Source: Planctomycetia bacterium TMED53 (lineage in GTDB: Bacteria > Planctomycetota > UBA8108 > UBA1146). From it: a stretch of 52,030 nt of DNA. Shown piece after piece: positions 30,204 through 40,034 of the stretch. The stretch covers positions 1 to 52,030 of the forward strand of contig NHDG01000056.1 of the NCBI GenBank assembly GCA_002167285.1. The letters run 5' to 3'. Both the position numbers and the translations under genes were made by a program. The notes below the pieces were generated by a model. That model saw only the letters and a list, made by a program, of their open reading frames with translations, ran no database searches and had not been told where the DNA came from. The first letter of the stretch is position 1. The number at the start of each line of letters is the position of its first letter.

Positions 30204-30479
30204 CTAGCTGGCGGGCTGGATCAGGCCAGCATCGAGAAGAGTGCGATACGCGCCCTTCTTGCTGATGGTTTTAAGAGCACGAGTACTCAGGCGAACGCGA
30301 ATAAAACGGTTCAACTCAGGAACCCAGATGCGCTTGCTTTGAAGGTTGACCTTGAAGCGACGTTTCGTCACACCGGTGATCTTGATTCCGACGTGACCGG
30401 AGCGCTTGGATTTACCGCGGGTCTTCTTGCGATTTCCTGAGGCGGTGCGAGCTCCAGTGATCTGGCAACGGCGTGACAT
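30204..30479 (-). CDS. rpmB: 50S ribosomal protein bL28
   Basis: MSRRCQITGARTASGN...KRRFKVNLQSKRIWVPELNRFIRVRLSTRALKTISKKG. Confidence 0.92.
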   Translation of the reverse strand: MSRRCQITGARTASGNRKKTRGKSKRSGHVGIKITGVTKRRFKVNLQSKRIWVPELNRFIRVRLSTRALKTISKKGAYRTLLDAGLIQPAS

Positions 30480-30884
30480 CGTTCGGTCCTGTTCTCAAGT
30501 CGGAGATTGATCTCCGTACTCGTCTCAAAGCGGTCTCAAAAATCTGCGACTGCACTGACAAGGCCGTGGATCCGATCAGTTCCTGATGCATTCAACAGGG
30601 CTCTGAGGATCGACAGGGACTTGCAGGAGTCCTCTACCAAAGAAGGAGCGTACCGATCTGGCCCCGAAGGGTCAACCAAACCCGCTGCTCTGGTGGCGAT
30701 GATTTGGGTGCTATCAGAAGCTCCAAAAGTGACGAATTCGCAGGAATTTGGGCGAATAGTCGTCGATCGGACGTTCCGACTGATTTCCGGTATTACGCAG
30801 CGATTCTGTTTTCTTCACTGGACCCGGAGATATCCGACCACATCATGGCAACCTCAAAGACACGACCGAACGGAGAATGGGGAT

Positions 30885-32072
30885 ATGGGAATTTTGCGGT
30901 GTCCATCAGCATGGGTCCTGGCTGGCATATTGGCTACGGCCTTGGGTTGTATCGGTGAAGCTGAATGGATTCGCGATCCCGGGGATGGAGGAGTTGCGGT
31001 GACCGATGGAATCGTCGTCGAGCCCTGGGGCGAAATCGATGGTGAGGCTGTTCAGCGATACACCCTCGACAATGGAAGTATGCGGGTTCGCATCATCGAT
31101 TACGGAGCCACTGTCACCGAATGCCTCGTGCCTTCAAAAAATGGTGACGAGTTGGTGGATGTCGTACTTGGATTTGATGATCTCGAAGGATACATGGAGC
31201 GCAGCCCATACTTCGGATGCATCGTTGGCCGCTGTGCCAATCGTATCGCCAATGGCAAGTTTGAATTAGGTGGAAGCACTTACACTCTCGCCACCAATAA
31301 TGGGCCTCATCATCTTCATGGTGGAGACAAGGGTTTCGATAAGCGAATTTGGGAGTCTCGCCCGATTTCTTCAGAGAAGGGGATCGGCGTTGAAATGCGC
31401 CTGATCAGTCTTCCTGGGGATGAAGGGTATCCCGGTGAAGTGCGCGCTGCAGTTCGATACATCCTCACTCCTGATCAGCAATTGAGAGTAGAGATGGCCG
31501 CTGAAGCCGGGGTTTCGACACCTGTAAATTTGGCTCACCACTCCTACTGGAACCTGGCAGGTCACGGCTCGGGAAGCTGTCTCGATCAAGAGTTGCAACT
31601 GCAATGTTCGAAATACACTCCTGCGCAAGATTTGATTCCAACCGGAGAGATCGCTGCCGTATCAGGAACACCGATGGATTTCACCAAATCGCGCGCGATC
31701 GGATCACAATTGGATCAACTCCCCAAGCCTGGCGAGCCATTTTATGCCGGCGGTTACGATCACAACTACGTGATTGACGGTGAATGGGGAGTCTTGAGGC
31801 TTGCTGCCAAGGCGAGTTCAGCGAAGACCGGTATCGTGATGAACGTCTACGCCGACCAACCCGGATTGCAGTTTTATAGCGGTAACTTCCTCGACAACGT
31901 CTCAGGCAAAGGTGGAGCAACCTACCCTCAATACGGTGGGTTCTGCCTTGAGAGCCAGATATGGCCTGACGCGATTAACCGCCGGGATTTGAAAGATTGG
32001 CCCAATGTGGTCTTGAACCCTGGTGAGCTTTACACGCACACCATGGTCCACGAGTTTTCCGTGGTGGATTGA
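30885..32072 (+). CDS. Aldose 1-epimerase (galactose mutarotase), probable lipoprotein
   Basis: Start chosen at ATG 30885 with lipobox-like WVLAGILATALGC; GCIVGRCANRIANGKFELGGSTYTLATNNGPHHLHGGDKGFDKRIWE, VNLAHHSYWNLAGHG, ESQIWPDAIN. Confidence 0.9.
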   Translation: MGILRCPSAWVLAGILATALGCIGEAEWIRDPGDGGVAVTDGIVVEPWGEIDGEAVQRYTLDNGSMRVRIIDYGATVTECLVPSKNGDELVDVVLGFDDLEGYMERSPYFGCIVGRCANRIANGKFELGGSTYTLATNNGPHHLHGGDKGFDKRIWESRPISSEKGIGVEMRLISLPGDEGYPGEVRAAVRYILTPDQQLRVEMAAEAGVSTPVNLAHHSYWNLAGHGSGSCLDQELQLQCSKYTPAQDLIPTGEIAAVSGTPMDFTKSRAIGSQLDQLPKPGEPFYAGGYDHNYVIDGEWGVLRLAAKASSAKTGIVMNVYADQPGLQFYSGNFLDNVSGKGGATYPQYGGFCLESQIWPDAINRRDLKDWPNVVLNPGELYTHTMVHEFSVVD

Positions 32073-32530
32073 AGTTTGTTTTGATTCGCAATCTCCTCAT
32101 CCTCATCTCGCTCTTCAATGTTGGGTTTGGCATCTGGGTCATGATCGACCCCGTGCAAGTGATGCTATGGATGTTGGAAATGCAAAACTCAGCGGTTCCA
32201 CCTGTTGATGCGATTCAGCCGGCGACGAAGGGTGAGTTTAGAGCGGTTCTCGGGGGATTGGTGATGACTCTTGGCCTGGTGACACTCCGTTGCCTTTGGA
32301 GCCCTATCTATGCGGCTTGGTTACAGCCATTGGCATGGTGTTTCCTTGGGCTGGCCTTGGGGCGATTTTCCAGTTTGCTGCTGGATGGAATATCCAATTA
32401 CACGATCATCGCCGCATCGGCCGAAGTTGGGACTTCCTGGATGTTGGGAGTTCATTCTCAAAGACTTCTTTCCGCTCAAGAGCATGAAGATGAGGAGCTG
32501 GAAGAAGAAGAGTTTGAGGAAGAGTTTTAA
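32069..32530 (+). CDS. Small membrane protein, possibly DUF4345-like
   Basis: Four hydrophobic segments, FNVGFGIWVMIDPVQVMLWML, acidic C-terminus; ATGA overlap with the upstream gene. Confidence 0.55.
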   Translation: MKFVLIRNLLILISLFNVGFGIWVMIDPVQVMLWMLEMQNSAVPPVDAIQPATKGEFRAVLGGLVMTLGLVTLRCLWSPIYAAWLQPLAWCFLGLALGRFSSLLLDGISNYTIIAASAEVGTSWMLGVHSQRLLSAQEHEDEELEEEEFEEEF

Positions 32531-32739
32531 GCTCGATCCCCAGTCTTCAAATCGAGAGTTCTCGTCACATAATCTTGTGTCAGCTCTTACATGTCTAACG
32601 AGGCTCAGGAGGTCTCTCCAAAAGAGTTCTTCGTAGACATTTACGTCGCATTAATGGAGAATCAGGACGTAACTAACTCATTGGTCCTAAAAAGCGGGCA
32701 TGCCGTAGATGGGATCCCTGAGCTCCTGAAGGGCATTTC

Positions 32740-34644
32740 ATGAACAATTCCGATGCAGCATTTGCTGCCATCTTCGCCCGGTTTCTGGGCGCGCTGTGCA
32801 TCATCTTCGCGGTGGTCACTTCGAGTCATGTGATTCAATTTTCCATCGCTCTTTCCCAAGATCCGCCGGCTCAGCAAGATCCCGTCGAAGATGACCTTCT
32901 TGGCGATGATTTACTCGAAGATGACCTTCTGGCAGGTGAAGAGGAACCGGTTGTGGCGGAGGAGCTGTCCTCGATCGAGGCCCATGAAAAGGTCTTTGCC
33001 AAAAGCAATTTCCCGTCGGCAGATGAGTGCGCTCTTTGCCACCCCAAGCAGTACAAGGAATGGTCTGTTTCTCAGCACGCCTACTCCCAGTTAAGCCCGT
33101 TGATGATGTCGATGCAGAATGCCATGAACGTGGGTACGAGCACGACCAACGGAGATTTTTGTCTCCGTTGCCATGCTCCTGTTGGTTCTGATATCGGCGA
33201 GCCCTTCAGTGCCTCCAACCTCGAACGCCATCCAGCCTCAAGGGAGGGGATCACATGCGTCACTTGTCACAGAATGAGTGCCGGTTACAGAAAAGTATCC
33301 GGGCGAATTGGCATCGATAAAGGTGACGTCTTCGACTCGGTGAAAGGCGCACTGGGGAACGAGGAGTTAGCGCGGGTTCTGGCAGATAAAAAACAGTTCA
33401 AAGTGAACACCGATCGCGATGGTGTGGGTCGTGCGATTCATACCGAGATCGAGCCCTTCTTTGAGCTCACCACTCCCGCGTTTTGTGGAACGTGCCATGA
33501 AGTTTTCGCACCCAACGGCCTGCGTGTGCACGAGTTGATGACTGAGTACCGTAATTCCCCTGCTGCGGCTGAGGGGATCACCTGCAATGATTGCCACATG
33601 GGTAAAGAGCAGGGAATTCCGGCAGGATATGAATGGGGCCCAGCTGCAGTGGTCGGTGGCCAAGAGACCGCTCCCCGCAAGCTGACCAACCACTTCTTTG
33701 CGGGCCCCGACTATTCGTTGATTCACGAGGGAATCTTTCCTGTGAATAAAAAGGCAAATGAGTTCAAGAGCCTATCTGAGTGGTTGAAGTTTGATGTCGA
33801 AGCGGGCTGGGGAACCGATGAGTTCGAAGACAACTGCCCTGAAGATCACCCATTCCCAGAATCTTGGGTATCCATCGACGATCGTTACGAGGCCCGTGAG
33901 ATCATCGATGAGCAGCAAGAGTTATTGGCATGGGCAAAAGAGCAGCGAATCGCTGTTCTTAAACGCGGGTTTGGTCTCTCTGATATTCGCGTCACTAACC
34001 ATGATGAAGACGGGCTCGATTTTGAAATTGACGTACGCAATTTGACTCGAGGTCATAACCTCCCGACGGGATTCGATGCCGAGCGAGTTTTCGTCGTGCA
34101 GATCGACGTTAAAAATGCTGCTGGCGAAGTCGTTTTTCAATCTGGAGATAGGGACCCGAATGGCGATTTGAGAGACACCTTTTCTCTCTATGTTCGCAAC
34201 GGTGAAGTGCCTCTCGATGAGCAGCTGTTCAATTTGCAATCCAAGTTTATGTCGCGCAACATTCGCGGTGGTGATCAAGAGCAGGTGTTGACCATCAACA
34301 CTTCTGTTTCAGCGCTTCCCTTTATCCGTCCTGCGTCACGGCCCAATAATATTTACGGCCACCCCAAGGGGATGCGAAAGCATCGCCGTGGGATCGAACC
34401 TTTGGGGCATCGAACCGCTGAGTATCACGTCAGTCCGGATCTTCTCAAGGGAGAGGGGCCCTTCACCATCGACGCTCGATTCGTTTCGCAATCGGTTCCT
34501 GTCAATCTGATTCATCAGACGATGCATGTCGGCTTTGACTACAACATGTCTCCGCGAGCGCTCGCAGAGAAGTTGGTCGATGGAGCTGTGGTAGTCGCGG
34601 AGAAAACAGCAGTGACCAGTGCAGAAGGGGAGGAGGGACGATGA
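32740..34644 (+). CDS. Pentahaem c-type cytochrome
   Basis: Five CxxCH motifs (CALCH, CLRCH, CVTCH, CGTCH, CNDCH) after a signal-like N-terminus and an acidic DDLL-rich stretch. Confidence 0.88.
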   Translation: MNNSDAAFAAIFARFLGALCIIFAVVTSSHVIQFSIALSQDPPAQQDPVEDDLLGDDLLEDDLLAGEEEPVVAEELSSIEAHEKVFAKSNFPSADECALCHPKQYKEWSVSQHAYSQLSPLMMSMQNAMNVGTSTTNGDFCLRCHAPVGSDIGEPFSASNLERHPASREGITCVTCHRMSAGYRKVSGRIGIDKGDVFDSVKGALGNEELARVLADKKQFKVNTDRDGVGRAIHTEIEPFFELTTPAFCGTCHEVFAPNGLRVHELMTEYRNSPAAAEGITCNDCHMGKEQGIPAGYEWGPAAVVGGQETAPRKLTNHFFAGPDYSLIHEGIFPVNKKANEFKSLSEWLKFDVEAGWGTDEFEDNCPEDHPFPESWVSIDDRYEAREIIDEQQELLAWAKEQRIAVLKRGFGLSDIRVTNHDEDGLDFEIDVRNLTRGHNLPTGFDAERVFVVQIDVKNAAGEVVFQSGDRDPNGDLRDTFSLYVRNGEVPLDEQLFNLQSKFMSRNIRGGDQEQVLTINTSVSALPFIRPASRPNNIYGHPKGMRKHRRGIEPLGHRTAEYHVSPDLLKGEGPFTIDARFVSQSVPVNLIHQTMHVGFDYNMSPRALAEKLVDGAVVVAEKTAVTSAEGEEGR

Positions 34645-36023
34645 GCAGGAACCCGGCGTTTTTACTGATCTTCATCTTGCTCTTTACTGTTCCAGTCGTA
34701 GCACAGGAGGAGGAGAGTCCGAGCCGCTTGCCGGATCACCCGATTCCACTTCTAGATGAATCGTTGATTGAACCGCATCCGCCATTGATTGAAATCGGCC
34801 CAGGATTGTTGTCTACCGGGCGCTTGGAGAGGGGCTTCGATGTTCCTGGAGGAGCGGTTTGGAGACCTTCTTTTTGGGTTTATGGAAATCTGCGTTCAGG
34901 AGTAAATCTGGTCGATCCAGGCGGCAGCGGTGATCGCATTGTTGAGTGGGCGCAACGACTCGACATCTTTGGCAATCTGCAATTGAACGGTACCGAGAGA
35001 ATTTTGATCGGAATGCAACCGCTGCATCAGCGCGGAAGTTTCAGCCGCTACGTCTTTGAGCCTGAGAGTGAAGAAGGTTGGGTCGATGAGACCAATACTC
35101 GGCTTACCACGTTCTTCTTTGAAGGTGAACTTTCTGAGCTGATTCCAGCTCTCGATCCGGATGGCACTCGTAAACTCGATTACGGTTTTAGTGTTGGGCG
35201 ATGGAAGGTTGATCTTCAGGACGGGCTTCTCGTCAACGACATGATGGATGCGGTAGGAATCACTCGGTTTGTTGCTGTTCCTGGAACTGCGACGACCCGA
35301 ATGACACTGATCGCTGGCTGGGATGAAGTCAGCCGGGACAACAATTTGCTCTCTGAAGGATCCAGGTACCTGTCATTCTCAGCAGAGGCAGATACATACC
35401 AAAGCACCATCGATCTCGACTTGGTTCATGTTGAGGCTCCTGTTGAGGAGGGTGGATCCGGTTGGTTTTTGGGATGGGGCTCTTCTCAGAGACTCAAGTT
35501 TGGTGGCGAGAGCTACAACACGACCTTTCGCATTTGCAGCTCATTTGCGGATGAAGAGGACAATGCAGCAGTCAGTACGGGAACCCTCTTTTTTGCTGAG
35601 GCGTCAAAAACTCCTATCGGCACTTCCGACATGACTTATGCCACCTTCTTCCTTGGCATCGATGAGTTTGCTTCTGCTGCCAGGGGAGAAACGAATGGCG
35701 GACCACTTGGAAAAGCTGGGCTTCTCTTCGCTGCTGCTGGTTTGGGACGGTATCGACCTGCGTTGGGGAATCGTGCCGACGACTCCTATGGTGGTTCATA
35801 TGGGTATCAATGGAGTTTTGATCGGGGGACTACCAATTTGGTATTCGAAATCGGTGCAAGATCTGCATTAGAGGGGGATGGGCCAGCAACCGGAGCTGTC
35901 GGCGGCCGCTACCAAAAGAAACTTAATGGAAGAACGATGTTTCAAATGGATACCTATGTAAAAAAAGAAGAGAGCGCAGACATCGGTCACGGCTTGAGGG
36001 CTGAAATTCTGGTGAGGTTCTAG
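34641..36023 (+). CDS. Predicted outer membrane beta-barrel protein
   Basis: Signal peptide (FLLIFILLFTVPVVAQ), amphipathic strand-like sequence throughout, C-terminal Phe (RAEILVRF); overlaps the upstream cytochrome gene. Confidence 0.65.
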   Translation: MSRNPAFLLIFILLFTVPVVAQEEESPSRLPDHPIPLLDESLIEPHPPLIEIGPGLLSTGRLERGFDVPGGAVWRPSFWVYGNLRSGVNLVDPGGSGDRIVEWAQRLDIFGNLQLNGTERILIGMQPLHQRGSFSRYVFEPESEEGWVDETNTRLTTFFFEGELSELIPALDPDGTRKLDYGFSVGRWKVDLQDGLLVNDMMDAVGITRFVAVPGTATTRMTLIAGWDEVSRDNNLLSEGSRYLSFSAEADTYQSTIDLDLVHVEAPVEEGGSGWFLGWGSSQRLKFGGESYNTTFRICSSFADEEDNAAVSTGTLFFAEASKTPIGTSDMTYATFFLGIDEFASAARGETNGGPLGKAGLLFAAAGLGRYRPALGNRADDSYGGSYGYQWSFDRGTTNLVFEIGARSALEGDGPATGAVGGRYQKKLNGRTMFQMDTYVKKEESADIGHGLRAEILVRF

Positions 36024-36032
36024 GATACCCCG

Positions 36033-37283
36033 ATGGAGATTGTCTACCTCCTAGGATTAGCTCTCATTGGATGGGTTGTTATCGAGGCAGCCATGGGAGC
36101 GATCTTGTCAGTGACTCGGTCGATCAAAAGGGCGAAGCGTCAAGCTTTACAGGCAGATCAATTGAATAGAGAGCTGGCAGAGGCGTCTACAGAATACTCA
36201 ACGAAGGATTCCGATCGCTGGAAGGGTTTCCGGCGCTTCAGTGTCGTCAATAAAGTTTTGGAAGCTGAAGACATTTGCTCCTTTTATCTGAGTCCGGTCG
36301 ATGGTGGATCGGTTTCTGCTTTCGAATCAGGTCAGCACATCGGTTTCAGATTTACGATTCCCGGAGATTCAAAGCCAACAATTCGGAGCTACTCTCTCAG
36401 CTCCGGTGCTATCGACGATAAAACTTATCGTGTCACTGTGAAGAAAGTACCCGCTCCCCCCGGGACTGATTTTCCTCCCGGAAAGGGCTCCAAGTATTTT
36501 CATGAAGAGCTCAATGCTGGATCGATCATTGAAGTCAGTGCGCCAAATGGAAAGTTTCTGCTCGATCGAGAAGATCGGCGCCCAGCTGTGCTGCTTGCTG
36601 GCGGAATTGGTATCACGCCGTTGTTGAGCATGCTGGAGACGATGAGCTCAGAAGGTAGCGATAGAGTATGTCACCTTTTCCATGCGGTCAGGAGCCACAG
36701 AGATCACGCCTTTGCGAATCGACTGATAGAGCTGGACCGGAGTATGGAAAATCTACACCTACACACGTTTTTCAGTAGCCCTGAAGCTGGCAGCGTACCG
36801 GAAGGTGTGCATACAGGATTTCTATCTGTTGACGTCATCCGTGAGACTGTGGGTACCCTTGATGCGCAAATTTACATTTGTGGGCCACCACCGATGATGC
36901 AGGCCTTGGTTCCCGCTCTCGAAGATGCGGGAGTTCCTGCTGAAGATTTGAAAATGGAAGCCTTTGGCCCGGCGTCAGTAAAAAAGAAAAAATCTTCACA
37001 GGCGCTGAAAAGCAAAGAGGGATCTCGCTCTGGGCCGGTGATCAAGTACGGCAGTAGCAACATGGAAGTGCAGTGGGATGGAGAATCGAGCATTCTCGAG
37101 ATGGCAGAGGAGAATGATGTCGATATCGATAGCAGTTGCAGAGCCGGAAGTTGTGGAACTTGCCAGGTGCGATTGCTTTCTGGAAAAGTAAAATATGAGG
37201 ACAAGCCGGCTTTCGATCCGGAGGAGGGGCATTGTTTGACCTGTATCAGCATCCCCGATGGGGATGTCGAACTGGATGCATGA
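36033..37283 (+). CDS. Membrane-anchored FAD/NAD(P)H oxidoreductase with C-terminal plant-type [2Fe-2S] ferredoxin domain
   Basis: N-terminal TM; FAD motif RSYSLSS; GGIGITPLLSMLE; YICGPPPMMQAL; CRAGSCGTCQVRLLSG...HCLTC. Confidence 0.9.
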   Translation: MEIVYLLGLALIGWVVIEAAMGAILSVTRSIKRAKRQALQADQLNRELAEASTEYSTKDSDRWKGFRRFSVVNKVLEAEDICSFYLSPVDGGSVSAFESGQHIGFRFTIPGDSKPTIRSYSLSSGAIDDKTYRVTVKKVPAPPGTDFPPGKGSKYFHEELNAGSIIEVSAPNGKFLLDREDRRPAVLLAGGIGITPLLSMLETMSSEGSDRVCHLFHAVRSHRDHAFANRLIELDRSMENLHLHTFFSSPEAGSVPEGVHTGFLSVDVIRETVGTLDAQIYICGPPPMMQALVPALEDAGVPAEDLKMEAFGPASVKKKKSSQALKSKEGSRSGPVIKYGSSNMEVQWDGESSILEMAEENDVDIDSSCRAGSCGTCQVRLLSGKVKYEDKPAFDPEEGHCLTCISIPDGDVELDA

Positions 37284-37326
37284 CGAAGCCACGCAGTGAA
37301 CTGAGAATGATTGAAAGAGGAATCTG

Positions 37327-38337
37327 ATGATTCAACAACTCACTTTGCTTTTCTTAACGACGATGATCATCATCGGTGTGGGTCAAGATGCGCAAGACTC
37401 ACAAGTAGCACCTCTACCCGTGGGACCAGGATTTGATCCGAAAGCGATCGTTGGAGCCTCAGAGTGCACTGAATGCCATACCCATTCAGCGGCGATTTGG
37501 GAGAAGTCCGTTCACCACGGAACGATTACCGATATGCCTCGCAGCGAAAAGGGTAGAGAGATCGCCAAGAAGATGGGCATTCGGCGAATTAAGAGTGAGA
37601 GCTTGTGCCTCGATTGCCATTCCACAAGTCATTGGGAAGATGAGAAGTTGAAACCGTCTTCTGGGGTTTCTTGTGAATCATGCCATGGCGCTGGAATGGG
37701 TTGGGTCAAGCTGCATGGCGAATTCAGTGGCAAGGAAGAGGGCCAGGAAACAGCGGATGAGATTGCTCGCCGGTGGCGCGCTTCTGAAGCAGCTGGGATG
37801 TTACGGCCAACTATGATTGCCGATATTGCACGAAATTGCGTCAGCTGCCACGTGGTTCCCCACGAGGAACTTGTCAATGTTGGTGGGCATCCTGCAGGGT
37901 CAGATTTTGAATTGGTGGCGTGGAGTCAGGGGAATATCCGTCACAATAATTTTTACACCAAAGGTAAAGAGAACAAAGTGGCCTCTATTGAGCGCCAACG
38001 ATTGTTGTTTGCTGTTGGAATGTTGGCTGAAATGGAGTTGCTCCTCAAGGCGGTGGGTACCGCAGAAAAAATGGGGGATTACGCCAAGGCAAATGCACGC
38101 AGATTCGCTGCGTTGCGCAAGAAGTTGGCCGCTGCTGCCAAGGCCACTAGCCAACCTGATTTAATCAAAGCGCTCGAGGCAGTGGCTAGTTTGAAACTCA
38201 GCCTGAAAAATCAAGAAGCTATTTTGGCAGCCTCGGAGTCCATCACGGCATCATTGGATGGATTAGCTGCTACTTCTAATGGGTCAGATCTTAAAGGGAT
38301 TGATTCGATGCTTCCTGAAGAAGCGGATTACAAATAG
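37327..38337 (+). CDS. Tetrahaem c-type cytochrome (cytochrome c554-like)
   Basis: Signal peptide; four CxxCH motifs: CTECH, CLDCH, CESCH, CVSCH; additional His-rich ligand candidates (KSVHHGTI). Confidence 0.88.
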   Translation: MIQQLTLLFLTTMIIIGVGQDAQDSQVAPLPVGPGFDPKAIVGASECTECHTHSAAIWEKSVHHGTITDMPRSEKGREIAKKMGIRRIKSESLCLDCHSTSHWEDEKLKPSSGVSCESCHGAGMGWVKLHGEFSGKEEGQETADEIARRWRASEAAGMLRPTMIADIARNCVSCHVVPHEELVNVGGHPAGSDFELVAWSQGNIRHNNFYTKGKENKVASIERQRLLFAVGMLAEMELLLKAVGTAEKMGDYAKANARRFAALRKKLAAAAKATSQPDLIKALEAVASLKLSLKNQEAILAASESITASLDGLAATSNGSDLKGIDSMLPEEADYK

Positions 38338-38348
38338 GGGTTAACTGA

Positions 38349-40034
38349 ATGAGTTCGGATACTGGGCTGGACCATCTAGGTTCTGAAGAAAACTCCCGGG
38401 GAAACTGCTTCAGTAAGGAGCCGCTTTCCCGGGAGATTCTTGATTGGCTCCGCGTGAACTCTGTACTTTCGATTGCATGGGATGAGTGTAAATCTAGGGG
38501 CAAATCCCCTGAGTCAATATTGCAGCTGGATGCTCGTGTTGTTGAATACCACAAATCAGAGATCATTTTGCGAAAAGGAGATTACGGCGGGTCGGTGCTG
38601 ATCCCGTTAAATGGATCTGTTCGTGTGAATCTTGAAGAGTCAGGTGAAAAGCATTTTGCCCGCAAAGAGTTATCTAAAAGACGCAGTTGGTTCTCTGCGT
38701 TGGGTCAGTTGTTCAGAAGGAAATCTCCTGTAGAGACTTTGCTGACTAATTCAGGCACAGCGAATGGCTACAACTCAAGAGTCTCTGTTCCCAGGCTTCA
38801 CATCGATCTTGAGGCATACATCCAAAAAAATCTTACGCGAAGAATCGAAATCGGCGACATATGCGGGGAGATAGCGGCTCTGAGAAGAAGTCCAAGAACA
38901 GCATCCATATTTGCAGAAACCGACTGCAGTTTACTTGAGATTCGTTGGCAGGGCGTGCGGGAGATCTTGAAGAACTCAAAAGAGTTCAGCTGGTATTTAG
39001 AAGATTTGATTGGCGACCGTCGACATCAAATCTTTTCTGGAATGAATGCTTTCAAAGATTTGACAGAAGGAACACAGCGTGCGCTTACTTCGAAGAGTAT
39101 CTTTGAACGATGGGGTTCTGAGCACTGGAATCGAAACTTTAGAAATATTCTCCAATCCCATTCTTCAATGATCGACCGGGAGCACCTGATATTGCCTCAG
39201 GGGCATCATGTCGATGGCCTATACGTATTATTGAGTGGCTTCGCAAGGGTGACCCATTTGGAGGCAGGAGAAGAGAAAACAATCGGCTACTTGAGGCCAG
39301 GTGATATTTATGGATTCAAAGAGTTGATGCAATTTGTTCAAAGTGGAAAAAGATCCCCCGCGCTGCGAAGTATCCGCGCTGTCGGAGCTATCGATTTAGT
39401 GGTGATCCCCGTTGACGATTTCGTTGAGCATGTGTTGCCAGAGTTAAAAGAAAAAGACATCAAGGCTTTGAGGTCAGAAAGGGGTTTGATCTCAACCGAG
39501 ATGCTGAACTTCTTCCTCGATCATAGAATCATCAATGGTAATCAGACGATGTTGATCGATATGAATCGGTGTACCGATTGCGATGATTGTGTGAAAGCTT
39601 GTGCGGTGACCCATGACGGAAACCCTAGGTTTATTAGAGAAGGTTATCGGCATGCCAGTTTGATGGTGGCAACTGCTTGTATGCACTGTATCGACCCTGT
39701 GTGCCTCGTTGGTTGCCCAACTGGTGCGATTCACCGAGAACCGGAATCAGGAAGTGTGGTCATCACGCGATCCGAGTGTATCGGTTGTGCGTCTTGTGTT
39801 GAATCTTGTCCATACAACAATATTCGAACAGTAGAAGTGCACGATGCAAATGGAGAGCCTGTCATCGATTTTGAAACAGGAAAGCCCGTCTTGAAGGCGA
39901 CGAAGTGCGACCTTTGCGTTGATCAGCCATCTGGGCCAGCTTGTGTGAATGCTTGTCCCCATGATGCACTTCACCGCGTGAACTTTTCCGATGTATCTGA
40001 GCTCTCAAAGGTGATCGGGAGAATCACAGGATGA
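38349..40034 (+). CDS. Fusion of two cyclic-nucleotide-binding-like domains with a four-[4Fe-4S] ferredoxin (DmsB/NrfC-like) domain
   Basis: Two beta-roll regions (VEYHKSEIILRKGDYGGSVLIPLNGSVRV...; LPQGHHVDGLYVLLSGFARVTHLEAGEEKTIGYLRPGDIYGFKELM) followed by CTDCDDCVKAC, CMHCIDPVCLVGC, CIGCASCVESC, CDLCVDQPSGPACVNACP. Confidence 0.88.
   Translation: MSSDTGLDHLGSEENSRGNCFSKEPLSREILDWLRVNSVLSIAWDECKSRGKSPESILQLDARVVEYHKSEIILRKGDYGGSVLIPLNGSVRVNLEESGEKHFARKELSKRRSWFSALGQLFRRKSPVETLLTNSGTANGYNSRVSVPRLHIDLEAYIQKNLTRRIEIGDICGEIAALRRSPRTASIFAETDCSLLEIRWQGVREILKNSKEFSWYLEDLIGDRRHQIFSGMNAFKDLTEGTQRALTSKSIFERWGSEHWNRNFRNILQSHSSMIDREHLILPQGHHVDGLYVLLSGFARVTHLEAGEEKTIGYLRPGDIYGFKELMQFVQSGKRSPALRSIRAVGAIDLVVIPVDDFVEHVLPELKEKDIKALRSERGLISTEMLNFFLDHRIINGNQTMLIDMNRCTDCDDCVKACAVTHDGNPRFIREGYRHASLMVATACMHCIDPVCLVGCPTGAIHREPESGSVVITRSECIGCASCVESCPYNNIRTVEVHDANGEPVIDFETGKPVLKATKCDLCVDQPSGPACVNACPHDALHRVNFSDVSELSKVIGRITG

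Noticed and set aside
30507-30884. N-terminal 126-aa extension of the mutarotase ORF in the track
   Set aside because: The lipoprotein signal begins at ATG 30885; the upstream part looks like open intergenic frame rather than protein.
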